From a virus, in the IMG/VR virus record IMGVR_UViG_3300032334_000570, positions 1 to 38,727 of that record: a stretch of 38,727 bases of DNA, one strand, 5' to 3'. Position numbers and translations under genes: made by a program. Below the pieces are notes generated by a model. It saw only the letters and a list, made by a program, of their open reading frames with translations, was not told the DNA's origin and searched no databases. Positions 31,646 through 38,727 of this stretch are shown piece by piece. Each line of letters begins with the position of its first letter. Position 1 is the stretch's first letter.

Positions 31646-32235
31646 AAGAAAAACTTGAAGCGGTAATGAATGAGTGGAACAAAGAAGAGGAACAAAACAA
31701 CGAACAAGTGTCGTTGTCTACAAAGGTACTTAACTTCTTGCTGAGGCACCCAAACAGTTCAGCGGGAAACATATGCAACCACGTTTTACGTGAGTATCCC
31801 GAGACACCAAGGTCAAGCGTGTCGTCTACGTTGAAACAACTTTTTGACAGGAACTTTGTAGAACGTGAAGAGTTTTTTGACCCGACGGTACGTAGAGCAT
31901 CATTCAAATACAGGGCAGTAAGTGATGAGAGAAGATTGGAATTGGAAGCTATTCGCAAAGTCGAAGAGCAAGCCGCTGAAGAACGTTTGGAGAAGATGAG
32001 AGCACAAGCAGAAGCGGCACGTGCGGCTAAAGCGGCAAAGCGGGAAGAGCGTTTGAAAGCGCAAGATCATGAGGGTACTGGGGTAAGTGCGGGGTTGAGT
32101 GCGGCACTGTCAGCACAAGTTGAAGTACCCAAGGAAATACCCAAGCGCAACAGTACGCAGGAGATATTGGACAGCTTGAACATCACACAGGCACGTGCGT
32201 TGTACGATGAACTTAAAAAGATATTCGGAGGTTGA
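31633..32235 (+). CDS. Winged-helix protein with coiled-coil tail
   Basis: 200 residues; ATG at 31633 (also ATG at 31642), upstream TTGGAGG. Residues ~27-85 (LSTKVLNFLLRHPNSSAGNI, SSVSSTLKQLFDRNFVERE, ASFKYRAVS) read as a MarR-like winged helix-turn-helix with a wing. A long charged helix (EAIRKVEEQAAEERLEKMRA) and a C-terminal helix (ILDSLNITQARALYDELKKI) follow. Could regulate transcription or act at the replication fork; overlaps the nuclease gene by 13 bases. Confidence 0.65.
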   Translation: MGIMKEKLEAVMNEWNKEEEQNNEQVSLSTKVLNFLLRHPNSSAGNICNHVLREYPETPRSSVSSTLKQLFDRNFVEREEFFDPTVRRASFKYRAVSDERRLELEAIRKVEEQAAEERLEKMRAQAEAARAAKAAKREERLKAQDHEGTGVSAGLSAALSAQVEVPKEIPKRNSTQEILDSLNITQARALYDELKKIFGG

Positions 32236-32236
32236 C

Positions 32237-32686
32237 ATGGCAGTAAAACCACCGAAAAAAGATTTGGGGGCACAACTTAGTCAACGGTTAAAGCAAGCGT
32301 ATGAAGAAGAGTACAACAAGATGTGGAGTGAGTATGACGCTAACACCGATTCATACCGTATGAATGTATCAACAGGGTATGGGGCGGCATTACCAACAGG
32401 GGGAGAAAGAGTTACGAGAGATGGTATCGAGAGTTGGCACGCACGAGGGACTGAACATTACTTGGCACAACAACTTGAAGCAAGACTTCAAAAGATGGAT
32501 GCGGCACACAAGCGTGATATGACAAACCTTGCCAATCAATTAATCAGCATGAACAATGCAATCGAAGCAAGGGTGGCGCACATCAATGGCTTTTACACAT
32601 GGCTGATTGAAACGTACCCTGAGACTGTGGCACAGTACAAGGCTTTGCTTGATTTGAAACGATTAACAGATGGGGAGGAAGAATGA
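32237..32686 (+). CDS. 149-residue protein carrying the 15-bp motif in frame
   Basis: ATG at 32237 with GGAGGTTGAC upstream, one base after the previous stop. An N-terminal charged helix (LGAQLSQRLKQAYEEEYNKM) is followed by D-SYRM-N, translated from a motif copy. Then come VTRDGIESWHARGTEHYLAQ and a long helix (LEARLQKMDAAHKRDMTNLA). No family is recognised; the helical layout suggests oligomerisation. Confidence 0.6.
   Translation: MAVKPPKKDLGAQLSQRLKQAYEEEYNKMWSEYDANTDSYRMNVSTGYGAALPTGGERVTRDGIESWHARGTEHYLAQQLEARLQKMDAAHKRDMTNLANQLISMNNAIEARVAHINGFYTWLIETYPETVAQYKALLDLKRLTDGEEE
32350..32364 (+). repeat. 15-bp motif TTCATACCGTATGAA, copy 12 (in gene, outlier)
   Basis: Exact copy 5 kb from the nearest other copy, inside a gene and in the same reading frame as copy 8. 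It is the last copy I found in the window. Confidence 0.9.
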
Positions 32687-32964
32687 TGGGAAAAATGAAA
32701 GCAACATTACCGGACGATGATGGGTTCAAGATAGAAACCCCTCAATTGCTTGGTGAGATATTTGATGATGGTTCATTTCGTGGGCACACAAACAACCCAG
32801 AAGTGTATAAGCCTATAAAGATAGGTGACTACGGCATATGGGATGCAGAAGATGGGGGAGACAACATGATTGGGGTTGTTCATTTTCCAACAGGACAGAT
32901 GGGGCTATTCAAAAAAGAACATTTTGAACCATACATTGCCGCATTCTTTGGGTTGTTATTCTGA
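32683..32964 (+). CDS. 93-residue protein, function unknown
   Basis: ATG at 32683 (ATGA overlap; second ATG at 32686) after GGGGAGGAAG. Mixed sequence: FKIETPQLLGEIFDDGSFRG, PIKIGDYGIWDAEDGGDN, then VVHFPTGQMGLFKKEHFEP. Beta-rich; no recognised family. Its stop overlaps the polymerase start (TGATG), so it is translationally coupled to replication. Confidence 0.6.
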   Translation: MMGKMKATLPDDDGFKIETPQLLGEIFDDGSFRGHTNNPEVYKPIKIGDYGIWDAEDGGDNMIGVVHFPTGQMGLFKKEHFEPYIAAFFGLLF

Positions 32965-34799
32965 TGAACATACTCACAGTAGATTTTGAGACGTACTACA
33001 CCAACACGGACTTGGGGTTCAAGAAACAAACCACTGAGGAATACGTACGTGACCCACGCTTTGAGGTGATCGGTGTGTCCGTGCAAGTAGATGGTGGTTG
33101 GCCTGAGTGGTTCAGTGGAGACAGGGAACAAGTTAAAGAGTGGCTTGACCAATTCCCTTGGGATAAAAGTATGGCAGTTGCACACAATGCGTTGTTCGAC
33201 ATGGCTATTCTTAACTGGCACTTTGACATACGACCATTTGCTATTGCAGATACGTTGAGCATGGCACGTGCGATACACGGTATTGAAGTGGGCAATAGCT
33301 TGAGTAAGTTGGTAGCTTTCTACAACCTTGGGGTAAAAGGTTCGGAGGTGTTGAGTGCCGTAAATAAAAGGCGGCAAAACTTTACCATGAGGGAGTTGGA
33401 TGAGTACGGTGCGTATTGTCGCAATGACGTAGCACTTACCTACGACTTGTTCCTGACGTTACTGCCTACGTTCAACCGGACGGAGCTGAAACTGATCGAC
33501 ACAACAATCAGGATGTTTACAGAGCCAGTATTAAGGCTAGATCCGGATCTGCTTCTTAAACATCTCACAGAAGTACGTTTACATAAGGCTGAACTTCTCG
33601 CAGCTTCCCGGAGCAGCGTTGAAGATCTCATGTCCAACAACAAGTTTGCACAAAAACTTATTGAACTCGGCGTTGACCCGCCCATGAAGATCAGCGCAAC
33701 CACTGGTAAAGAAGCATTGGCACTTGCCAAGACGGACGAGGGATTCAAGGCTTTGGCAGAACATCCTGACCTACGTGTGCAAGCGTTGGTTGCCGCACGA
33801 CTGGGCAACAAGACCACGTTGGAGGAGACACGTACCGAGCGGTTGTTGGGAATCGCCAATAGAGGCTTGATACCTGTACCTCTTGCTTACTATGCGGCAC
33901 ACACCGGACGGTGGGGTGGTGCTGACAAGCTGAACTTTCAAAACCTCCCCGCACGTGGTGACCATGCCAACAAGTTGAAGAGCGCCATTCTTGCTCCCGC
34001 TGGTCACGTCATCATTGATTGTGACTCATCGCAGATTGAAGCACGTGTGCTTGCGTGGTTCGCAGAGCAAGACGATTTGGTTCAAGCGTTTGCAAGAAAA
34101 GAGGACGTATACCGAATCATGGCATCCGAGATTTACAAAAAGCCTCCCGAAGAAGTTTTGGATACCAAGGCACACCCCGAACGATTTGTGGGCAAGACTA
34201 CGATTCTTGGGGCGGGGTACGGCATGGGTGCACCAAAGTTTCGGGCACAACTCAAAGGCTTTGGCATAGATGTATCCGAAGAAGAATCACAGGTGATTAT
34301 CAATGCCTATCGTGGGAGATACCCATACATACCCGAACTATGGAAAGCAGGGGGATTGGCTATCGAAGCGATGAGCAAGGGACGCACTGCCAAGTGGGGC
34401 AGGGTGGGTGTTGTAACGATAGTGAAAGATGGCATTATTATGCCTAATGGGTTGACACAACGTTACCCAAACCTTAAAAAAGTTAAAGACAAAGATGGCA
34501 AACAGCAGTATATTTATGACTCACGCAAAGGCGTAGCGAAGTTGTACGGTGGGAAGTTGACAGAGAACATTTGTCAGGGGTTGGCACGTTACATCATTGG
34601 TGAACAGATGTTGAAGATTGCCAAACGATACCGTGTCGTACTAACTGTTCATGATGCTGTAGCGTGTATTGCGCCAAAAGAAGAAGCCGAAGAAGCTATG
34701 GCGTACGTGATGGAGTGTATGCGGTACGTACCTGACTGGGCGACAGGCATACCTCTGAACTGTGAAGCAGGATACGGAGAGAGCTATGGAGATTGTTGA
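32964..34799 (+). CDS. polA-like: Family A DNA polymerase with 3'-5' exonuclease
   Basis: 611 residues. Exonuclease motifs: DFETY (D7, E9), HNALFD (N75, D79), YCRND (Y151, D155). Polymerase motif A IDCDSSQIEARVLAW (D354, E359), motif B RFVGKTTILGAGYG (R407, K411, Y419), motif C TVHDAVA (H563, D564). No 5' nuclease domain. Motif B has Leu at 415 where E. coli Pol I has Phe762, a known natural variant class in environmental phages. It is the replicative polymerase of the phage. The ATG at 32964 overlaps the previous stop. Confidence 0.93.
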   Translation: MNILTVDFETYYTNTDLGFKKQTTEEYVRDPRFEVIGVSVQVDGGWPEWFSGDREQVKEWLDQFPWDKSMAVAHNALFDMAILNWHFDIRPFAIADTLSMARAIHGIEVGNSLSKLVAFYNLGVKGSEVLSAVNKRRQNFTMRELDEYGAYCRNDVALTYDLFLTLLPTFNRTELKLIDTTIRMFTEPVLRLDPDLLLKHLTEVRLHKAELLAASRSSVEDLMSNNKFAQKLIELGVDPPMKISATTGKEALALAKTDEGFKALAEHPDLRVQALVAARLGNKTTLEETRTERLLGIANRGLIPVPLAYYAAHTGRWGGADKLNFQNLPARGDHANKLKSAILAPAGHVIIDCDSSQIEARVLAWFAEQDDLVQAFARKEDVYRIMASEIYKKPPEEVLDTKAHPERFVGKTTILGAGYGMGAPKFRAQLKGFGIDVSEEESQVIINAYRGRYPYIPELWKAGGLAIEAMSKGRTAKWGRVGVVTIVKDGIIMPNGLTQRYPNLKKVKDKDGKQQYIYDSRKGVAKLYGGKLTENICQGLARYIIGEQMLKIAKRYRVVLTVHDAVACIAPKEEAEEAMAYVMECMRYVPDWATGIPLNCEAGYGESYGDC

Positions 34800-34962
34800 T
34801 TACGCTATGCCGTGCATGATGGCAGAAAAAGCGTTAAAGCAAGCGCACGATGCTGTGTTGGAGAATGATTTGGATGCCGCAATTGAGCATACGCTAAAAG
34901 CTATTGTGGAAGCACGACTCATGTTGGGTTCGTTGAAAGTCATGAAAGAATCACAGCGATGA
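34786..34962 (+). CDS. 58-residue helical protein, function unknown
   Basis: ATG at 34786 with GGAGAGAG upstream, overlapping the polymerase end by 14 bases. Two helices: MEIVDYAMPCMMAEKALKQA and LDAAIEHTLKAIVEARLMLG. No recognised domain. Coupled to polymerase and the next nuclease (ATGA). Confidence 0.6.
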   Translation: MEIVDYAMPCMMAEKALKQAHDAVLENDLDAAIEHTLKAIVEARLMLGSLKVMKESQR

Positions 34963-35645
34963 AAAAACCCCCCGCTTGGAGTTACTCAAGTATCACGTTG
35001 TTCGATCAATGCCCGAAGAAGTATTTTCATTTGCGTGTAGCAAAAGACACTGTAGAGCCTGAGAGCGATGCAATGATGTACGGGAAAGATGTACACCTTG
35101 CGGCTGAAAACTTTGTGCGTGATGGCACACCAATCCCTGAGAAGTACGCATACCTCAAACCAATGGTGGAGAAGCTAAATGCCATTGAGGGTGAGAAGCT
35201 ATGCGAATACAAGATGGGGTTGAAGAAAGAGAACGGACGTTTGGTAGCGTGTGACTTCTTTGCCAAAGATGTTTGGTACAGGGGCGTGGCTGATTTGATT
35301 ATTCTGAACCACGACAAACAAGAAGCACGTGTCGTTGACTACAAGACAGGCAAGAGTGCGAAGTATGCTGACACAAAACAATTGGCGTTGATGGCGGCTT
35401 GTATCTTTGTGCATTTCCCCAATATCAAAACTGTAAAAGCAGGATTGTTATTCGTCGTGGTGGGTGACTTCATCAAAGCGGATTACGATGCGGCTACTGG
35501 GTTGGACGTATTCTCAGAATTGGATAACGTACTTGTTGCACGTGAGACTGCCTACGAGTCGTTAGTGTTCAACCCAAAACAAAATTTCACTTGCAAGGCG
35601 TGGTGTCCAGTGATAATCTGTCCACATAATGGGAGGATACATTGA
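34959..35645 (+). CDS. Cas4/RecB-like PD-(D/E)xK nuclease with putative Fe-S cysteines
   Basis: 228 residues; ATG at 34959. SYSSITLFDQCPKKYFHLRV (C18), YGKDVHLAAE (H46), GVADLI (D112), VVDYKTGK (D127, K129) and KQLALMAA (Q141) follow the RecB/Cas4 nuclease order. C212, C216 and C221 near the end (CKAWCPVIICPHNG), with C18, could hold a 4Fe-4S cluster as in Cas4/AddB. It probably processes DNA ends in replication/recombination; there is no CRISPR array nearby. Confidence 0.85.
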   Translation: MKKPPAWSYSSITLFDQCPKKYFHLRVAKDTVEPESDAMMYGKDVHLAAENFVRDGTPIPEKYAYLKPMVEKLNAIEGEKLCEYKMGLKKENGRLVACDFFAKDVWYRGVADLIILNHDKQEARVVDYKTGKSAKYADTKQLALMAACIFVHFPNIKTVKAGLLFVVVGDFIKADYDAATGLDVFSELDNVLVARETAYESLVFNPKQNFTCKAWCPVIICPHNGRIH

Positions 35646-35905
35646 TGGTGTATAAGAACAAAGAAGACCGCAATATCAAGCGTGAGTACGAGCTAGAAAA
35701 GAAACGTGCGGGTGCACACGAAGCACGTATGGAACGTCAACGTGCAAGACGCAAGCTGGACAAAGAAGGTGTTGACCGCACAGGTAAAGATGTTGCCCAT
35801 GTGAAAGCCTTGAGCAAAGGCGGGTCAAACAAAGACGGTGTGCGGTTAGAGCCGCCATCGAAAAACAGATCATTCAAAAGGAACGCAGATCGTTCCATGA
35901 AGTGA
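35645..35905 (+). CDS. Small HNH-like protein
   Basis: 86 residues; ATG at 35645 overlaps the preceding stop (TGATG), GGGAGG upstream. A charged N-terminal coil (NKEDRNIKREYELEKKRAGA) leads into GKDVAHVKALSKGGSNKDGV and SKNRSFKRNADRSMK. The DVxHxxALSxGGSN...NRSFxRN pattern is that of short phage HNH-type proteins, but the full HNH metal set is not clear, so activity is uncertain. Confidence 0.6.
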   Translation: MVYKNKEDRNIKREYELEKKRAGAHEARMERQRARRKLDKEGVDRTGKDVAHVKALSKGGSNKDGVRLEPPSKNRSFKRNADRSMK

Positions 35906-36096
35906 GTTGATTAGGTGTTCATAAAGTAAGGTGTGAGTGATAGTGAACACAGGGTTGGTAAACCCCTCATAGCAATAACCGCACCAGTCAGTGCAATCCC
36001 CTTTCAATTGTGAACTGACGGACACCTCGGAAAGACGAGGACAAATTTCCATCAAACACAGACCGTGTTTGGTGTGCATAACTATCAGGAGAGATT
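35906..36096 (+). ncRNA. Five-hairpin structured leader upstream of the helicase gene
   Basis: 191 bases without a gene hold five consecutive stem-loops: 35915-35950 (GTGTTCA/TGAACAC), 35952-35965 (GGGTT-GGTA-AACCC), 35987-36019 (GTCAGTGCAAT with ATTGT-ga-ACTGAC, 11 pairs, 2-base bulge), 36025-36040 (CCTCG/CGAGG) and 36053-36071 (CAAACAC/GTGTTTG). None is followed by a T-run. No promoter is seen at its start. It may be a cis-acting riboswitch-like leader or an independent RNA; no known family is recognised. Confidence 0.6.
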
Positions 36097-37644
36097 GTGG
36101 AGATCATTGATAACAAGGCGTTGCTACTCAAAGTACGTAACCCAGACCGCATAACAACGGTCATACCAAAGAGCAAGGTCATCGAAGATGATGGTAACGT
36201 GGCTAGTGTGTTGGTCAATTGGGGCTTGGAGGAATCCATTGTCCTCAAAAATTTAAAGATCAACGCACCGTCACCAATTAACGCTACGTACAAGTGGCCC
36301 GGGCTGTTTAAACCATTCGACCATCAAAAAGTTACATCGTCATTCCTAACCATGCACCGGCGTGCGTTCTGTTTTAACGAACAGGGCACAGGAAAAACTG
36401 CCAGTGTGATTTGGGCGGCTGATTATCTGATGACGTTGAAACAAGTCAGCCGTGTGTTGGTCATTTGCCCACTATCTATTATGGAATCCGCATGGCGCAA
36501 TGACTTGTTCAAGTTTGCTATGCACCGTAAGGTTGATGTTGCGTATGGCAAGCCAGAGAAACGCAGAGAAATAATTAATGGCGATGCTGAGTTTGTGGTA
36601 ATAAATTATGATGGTGTAGAGATCGTGGCAGATGCTGTTGCCAATGGCGGCTTTGACATGATTGTGATTGACGAAGCTAACGCATACAAAAACCCAACAA
36701 CCAAACGTTGGAAGATACTCAACAAACTTGTTCAGCCAAACACATGGCTATGGATGTTGACAGGCACACCCGCATCACAGTCACCGTTAGATGCTTACGG
36801 TATCGCCAAACTGGTCAACGCCAACAACGTGCCTCGGTTCTACGGTGGGTTCAGAGATCAGGTCATGAACAAGGTCACGCAATTCAAATGGGTTCCGAAA
36901 CCCGAAGCGCAGAACATTGTCTACCGTGCCTTACAACCCGCAATACGTTATACGAAAGAGCAGTGTCTAGACCTTCCTGAAATGACGTACGTAACACGTG
37001 ATGTACCGTTGACAGCACAGCAGGAGAAATACTATGAACTCCTACGTCGTCAGCTTATCGTACAAGCGGCTGGTGAGGAGATAACTACAGTCAACGCCGC
37101 TGCGAACTTAAATAAACTCCTACAACTATCTGGTGGTGCGGTGTATTCTGACAGCGGTGAGGTTGTGCAGTTTGATGCAAGCAATCGACTGGCGGTATTG
37201 AAGGAAGTGGTGGAGGAATCAAGCCACAAGGTGTTGGTGTTTGTTCCGTATCGCCATGCCATTGAGGTTGTTGCAGAATTCCTACGCAAGAACGGTTACT
37301 CGACTGCCATCATCAATGGCGCAGTACCCGCAGGGAAACGGTCAGAAATATTTGAGAGATTCCAAGCGACACCTGACCCGCAAGTGTTGGTCATCCAACC
37401 ACAGGCGGCATCGCATGGTGTGACGCTTCATGCGGCAAACACCATTGTCTATTGGAGTCCGGTAATGTCCGTAGAGACATATTTGCAATGTAACGCACGT
37501 GTTCATAGAGCAGGGCAAAAGAACCCATCCGTTGTAGTGCACTTGCAAGGAAGTGGCGTTGAGAGACGTATGTATACCATGCTTAACAACAAGGTTGACA
37601 TACATGAAAAGATCACCGACCTGTACGGGGAAATACTAAGGTGA
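36097..37644 (+). CDS. SNF2-family DNA helicase/translocase
   Basis: 515 residues from a GTG at 36097 with CAGGAGAG upstream; no ATG fits better. Motifs: FDHQ (74-77), Walker A NEQGTGKTA (94-102), Walker B VIDEAN (190-195, DEAN in place of DEAH), LTGTPASQSP (motif III), a second RecA domain with KVLVFVPYRHAIEVV, HGVTLHAANTIVYW (motif V) and NARVHRAGQKNP (motif VI, arginine fingers). Length is typical of phage SNF2-like helicases, which commonly accompany family A polymerases. Likely the replication or recombination helicase. Confidence 0.9.
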   Translation: MEIIDNKALLLKVRNPDRITTVIPKSKVIEDDGNVASVLVNWGLEESIVLKNLKINAPSPINATYKWPGLFKPFDHQKVTSSFLTMHRRAFCFNEQGTGKTASVIWAADYLMTLKQVSRVLVICPLSIMESAWRNDLFKFAMHRKVDVAYGKPEKRREIINGDAEFVVINYDGVEIVADAVANGGFDMIVIDEANAYKNPTTKRWKILNKLVQPNTWLWMLTGTPASQSPLDAYGIAKLVNANNVPRFYGGFRDQVMNKVTQFKWVPKPEAQNIVYRALQPAIRYTKEQCLDLPEMTYVTRDVPLTAQQEKYYELLRRQLIVQAAGEEITTVNAAANLNKLLQLSGGAVYSDSGEVVQFDASNRLAVLKEVVEESSHKVLVFVPYRHAIEVVAEFLRKNGYSTAIINGAVPAGKRSEIFERFQATPDPQVLVIQPQAASHGVTLHAANTIVYWSPVMSVETYLQCNARVHRAGQKNPSVVVHLQGSGVERRMYTMLNNKVDIHEKITDLYGEILR

Positions 37645-37650
37645 CAACTC

Positions 37651-37678
37651 TTGACATTGTTAAATTTTGGTTTATCAT
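37651..37678 (+). promoter_or_regulatory. Sigma70 promoter after the helicase gene
   Basis: TTGACA (37651-37656), 16-base spacer, TATCAT (37673-37678). It lies in the short gap before the gene at 37709 and, unlike the two upstream promoters, has no 15-bp motif downstream. Confidence 0.75.
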
Positions 37679-37708
37679 AGGAACATAAAAAGAGAGAGGG
37701 AGGTTTGT

Positions 37709-38113
37709 ATGACTGATGTTGCAGTCGATAAGTTAGTCGCCGTCTACATAAAGATGCGTGACAAAAGGTCTGAAATTCTTCGTGCATACGAGGAAGAAGA
37801 CGAGGCTATCAAAACACAAATGGATATGGTGGAGGGCAAATTGCTCGACCTCTGTAAAACCATTGGTGCTGATAGTTTAAAAACGCAAAACGGTACTGTT
37901 ATTCGCTCTGTGAAAACACGGTACTGGACAAGCGATTGGGAGTCCATGCACAAATTCATTTTGGAACACAAGATGCCTGATCTTCTGGAGAAGCGTGTCA
38001 GTCAATCCAATATGAAGCAGTTGTTGGAAGAGAACCCCGACCTCATGCCCAAGGGTATGAACATTGATAGTAAGTATTCCATAACAGTAAGGAGAAGCAA
38101 CAGTGCAAACTGA
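37709..38113 (+). CDS. 134-residue conserved phage protein
   Basis: ATG at 37709 with GGGAGG upstream. An N-terminal coiled coil (VYIKMRDKRSEILRAYEEED, KTQMDMVEGKLLDLCKTIG) is followed by TQNGTVIRSVKTRYWTSDWE, HKFILEHKMPDLLEKRVSQS and a C-terminal GMNIDSKYSITVRR. I know this T.Y...DWxxxxxFI...LLEKRVxQxNMKxxLEENPD pattern from many phages; a Gam-like or ssDNA-related role is possible but unproven. First gene of a new transcript. Confidence 0.7.
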   Translation: MTDVAVDKLVAVYIKMRDKRSEILRAYEEEDEAIKTQMDMVEGKLLDLCKTIGADSLKTQNGTVIRSVKTRYWTSDWESMHKFILEHKMPDLLEKRVSQSNMKQLLEENPDLMPKGMNIDSKYSITVRRSNSAN

Positions 38114-38294
38114 AACATTGACTGTGCAGGAAGTCGCAAGTTACTTGCGTGTGTCCCGCCAAACGGTCTACACCCTGATTCGTGAGGGAAAGATTCCTCA
38201 CTTCAAGATTGGTAACAAGGTGCGTATCAAACGCACTGACCTGATTGCCATGACAAACACAACCCAACCAACCGGAGAAACTAAAAATGTCTGA
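38103..38294 (+). CDS. Excisionase-type helix-turn-helix protein (HTH_17-like)
   Basis: 63 residues from a GTG at 38103 (AAGGAG 9 bases upstream), overlapping the preceding stop. LTVQEVASYLRVSRQTVYTL then IREGKIPHFKIGNKVRIKRT is a textbook winged HTH of the excisionase/MerR-like class, ending with DLIAMT. It binds DNA as a small regulator or architectural protein. With no integrase in the window it need not be an excisionase. Confidence 0.85.
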   Translation: MQTETLTVQEVASYLRVSRQTVYTLIREGKIPHFKIGNKVRIKRTDLIAMTNTTQPTGETKNV

Positions 38295-38727
38295 ACTCAC
38301 ACTTTTTTCAAGCGGCAATACACTTCCCGCACACTTGCGTAACCTTGAACTGGACGCAACAACCAAAGCCTTGATGGGTTCAGGCGGTGGTGGTTCTGGT
38401 AAACGTATCTCAATTCGTGGCGGCGTGTTCCGCATGATTGTTGATGGTAAAGAGATTGCACAGAATGAAGATCGTGCAATGAACATTGTGATTGTTGCGG
38501 CTAACGCCCATGTGTCACGTAGCTACTATGAAGGAACATATGAAGAAGGTAAAAACATTGCCCCCACTTGTTGGTCAAATGATGGTATCAGCCCCGACAC
38601 CAAAGTCAGTGAGCCACAAGCAGGAAAGTGTGCATCATGCCCACAAAACATCGCAGGGTCTGCCGAACAGGGCAAAGGACGTGCTTGCCGTTACAGCCAA
38701 CGCTTGGCAGTTACCCTTGAGAACGAC
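38287..38727 (+). CDS. Cys-rich phage protein, cut by window end
   Basis: 147 codons from the ATG at 38287 remain open at the window end. The N-terminal part has a Gly linker (MGSGGGGSGKRISIRGG) and strand segments (VFRMIVDGKEIAQNE, AMNIVIVAANAHVSR). Then come PTCWSNDGISPD, KCASCPQNIAG and GRACRYSQRLAV, whose Cys residues could bind zinc. I know the CWSxDGxxPD...CxxCPxNxxGS...GKGRxC pattern from phages, next to replication genes; a single-stranded-DNA-binding role is only a guess. Confidence 0.65.
   Translation, partial: MSELTLFSSGNTLPAHLRNLELDATTKALMGSGGGGSGKRISIRGGVFRMIVDGKEIAQNEDRAMNIVIVAANAHVSRSYYEGTYEEGKNIAPTCWSNDGISPDTKVSEPQAGKCASCPQNIAGSAEQGKGRACRYSQRLAVTLEND

Overview
This window is a 38.7-kb piece of a tailed double-stranded DNA phage (Caudoviricetes). 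The evidence is the terminase, portal, scaffold and major capsid genes in a row, tightly overlapping genes with Shine-Dalgarno (SD) sites, and almost no host-like genes. The SD sites (AAGGAG/GAAAGGA) and near-consensus sigma70 promoters (TTGACA-N16/17-TATAAT-like) suggest a Gram-negative bacterial host, which cannot be named from sequence alone. Both window edges cut a gene, so lysis and further tail or replication genes may lie outside. I recognised no integrase, tRNA or CRISPR array.

Layout. (1) Positions 1-21651, all on the minus strand, form the virion module. Read in transcription order (right to left) it holds the terminase small subunit candidate, terminase large subunit, P22-like portal, a 65-residue protein, a GroES-like co-chaperonin, scaffold, two capsid-associated proteins and the major capsid protein. 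Next come a strong terminator, a 241-residue virion protein, a second terminator and a 952-residue virion protein. A run of small basic proteins follows, six of which share a C-terminal RADGxAxxGKTKG tag, with a holin-like protein among them. Then come a gp4-like and an SU10-like head-tail adaptor, two paralogous small virion proteins, a GNQATG-repeat protein and a glycine-rich tail-tip protein cut by the window start. No tape-measure gene is seen. The large portal and two adaptors suggest a short-tailed virion, but this is inference.

(2) Positions 21652-24063 are a divergent control region. It has one isolated gene (22109-22624) with its own extended -10 promoter and terminator. After that come about 1.4 kb without convincing genes, holding three direct repeats, an AT-rich core bounded by a 31-bp imperfect inverted repeat (candidate origin), a near-perfect sigma70 promoter and a hairpin-rich transcribed stretch (candidate noncoding RNA or long leader).

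(3) Positions 24064-38727, all on the plus strand, form the early/replication module. It contains small genes, a DUF3150-like + MoxR AAA+ + HExxH/VWA cassette (25045-28607), many tiny overlapping genes, a VRR-NUC nuclease, a winged-helix protein and a family A DNA polymerase with 3'-5' exonuclease. A Cas4/RecB-like nuclease, an HNH-like small protein, an SNF2-type helicase preceded by a five-hairpin leader, an excisionase-type HTH protein and a Cys-rich protein cut by the window end complete it.

The most striking pattern is a 15-bp near-palindrome, TTCATACCGTATGAA. There are 11 exact copies plus one variant, all in the same orientation, confined to 21962-32364. They sit mostly in gaps, downstream of promoters and upstream of start codons. 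This looks like a phage-wide regulatory (operator or 'stoperator'-like) or replication-protein site system tying the control region to the early genes.
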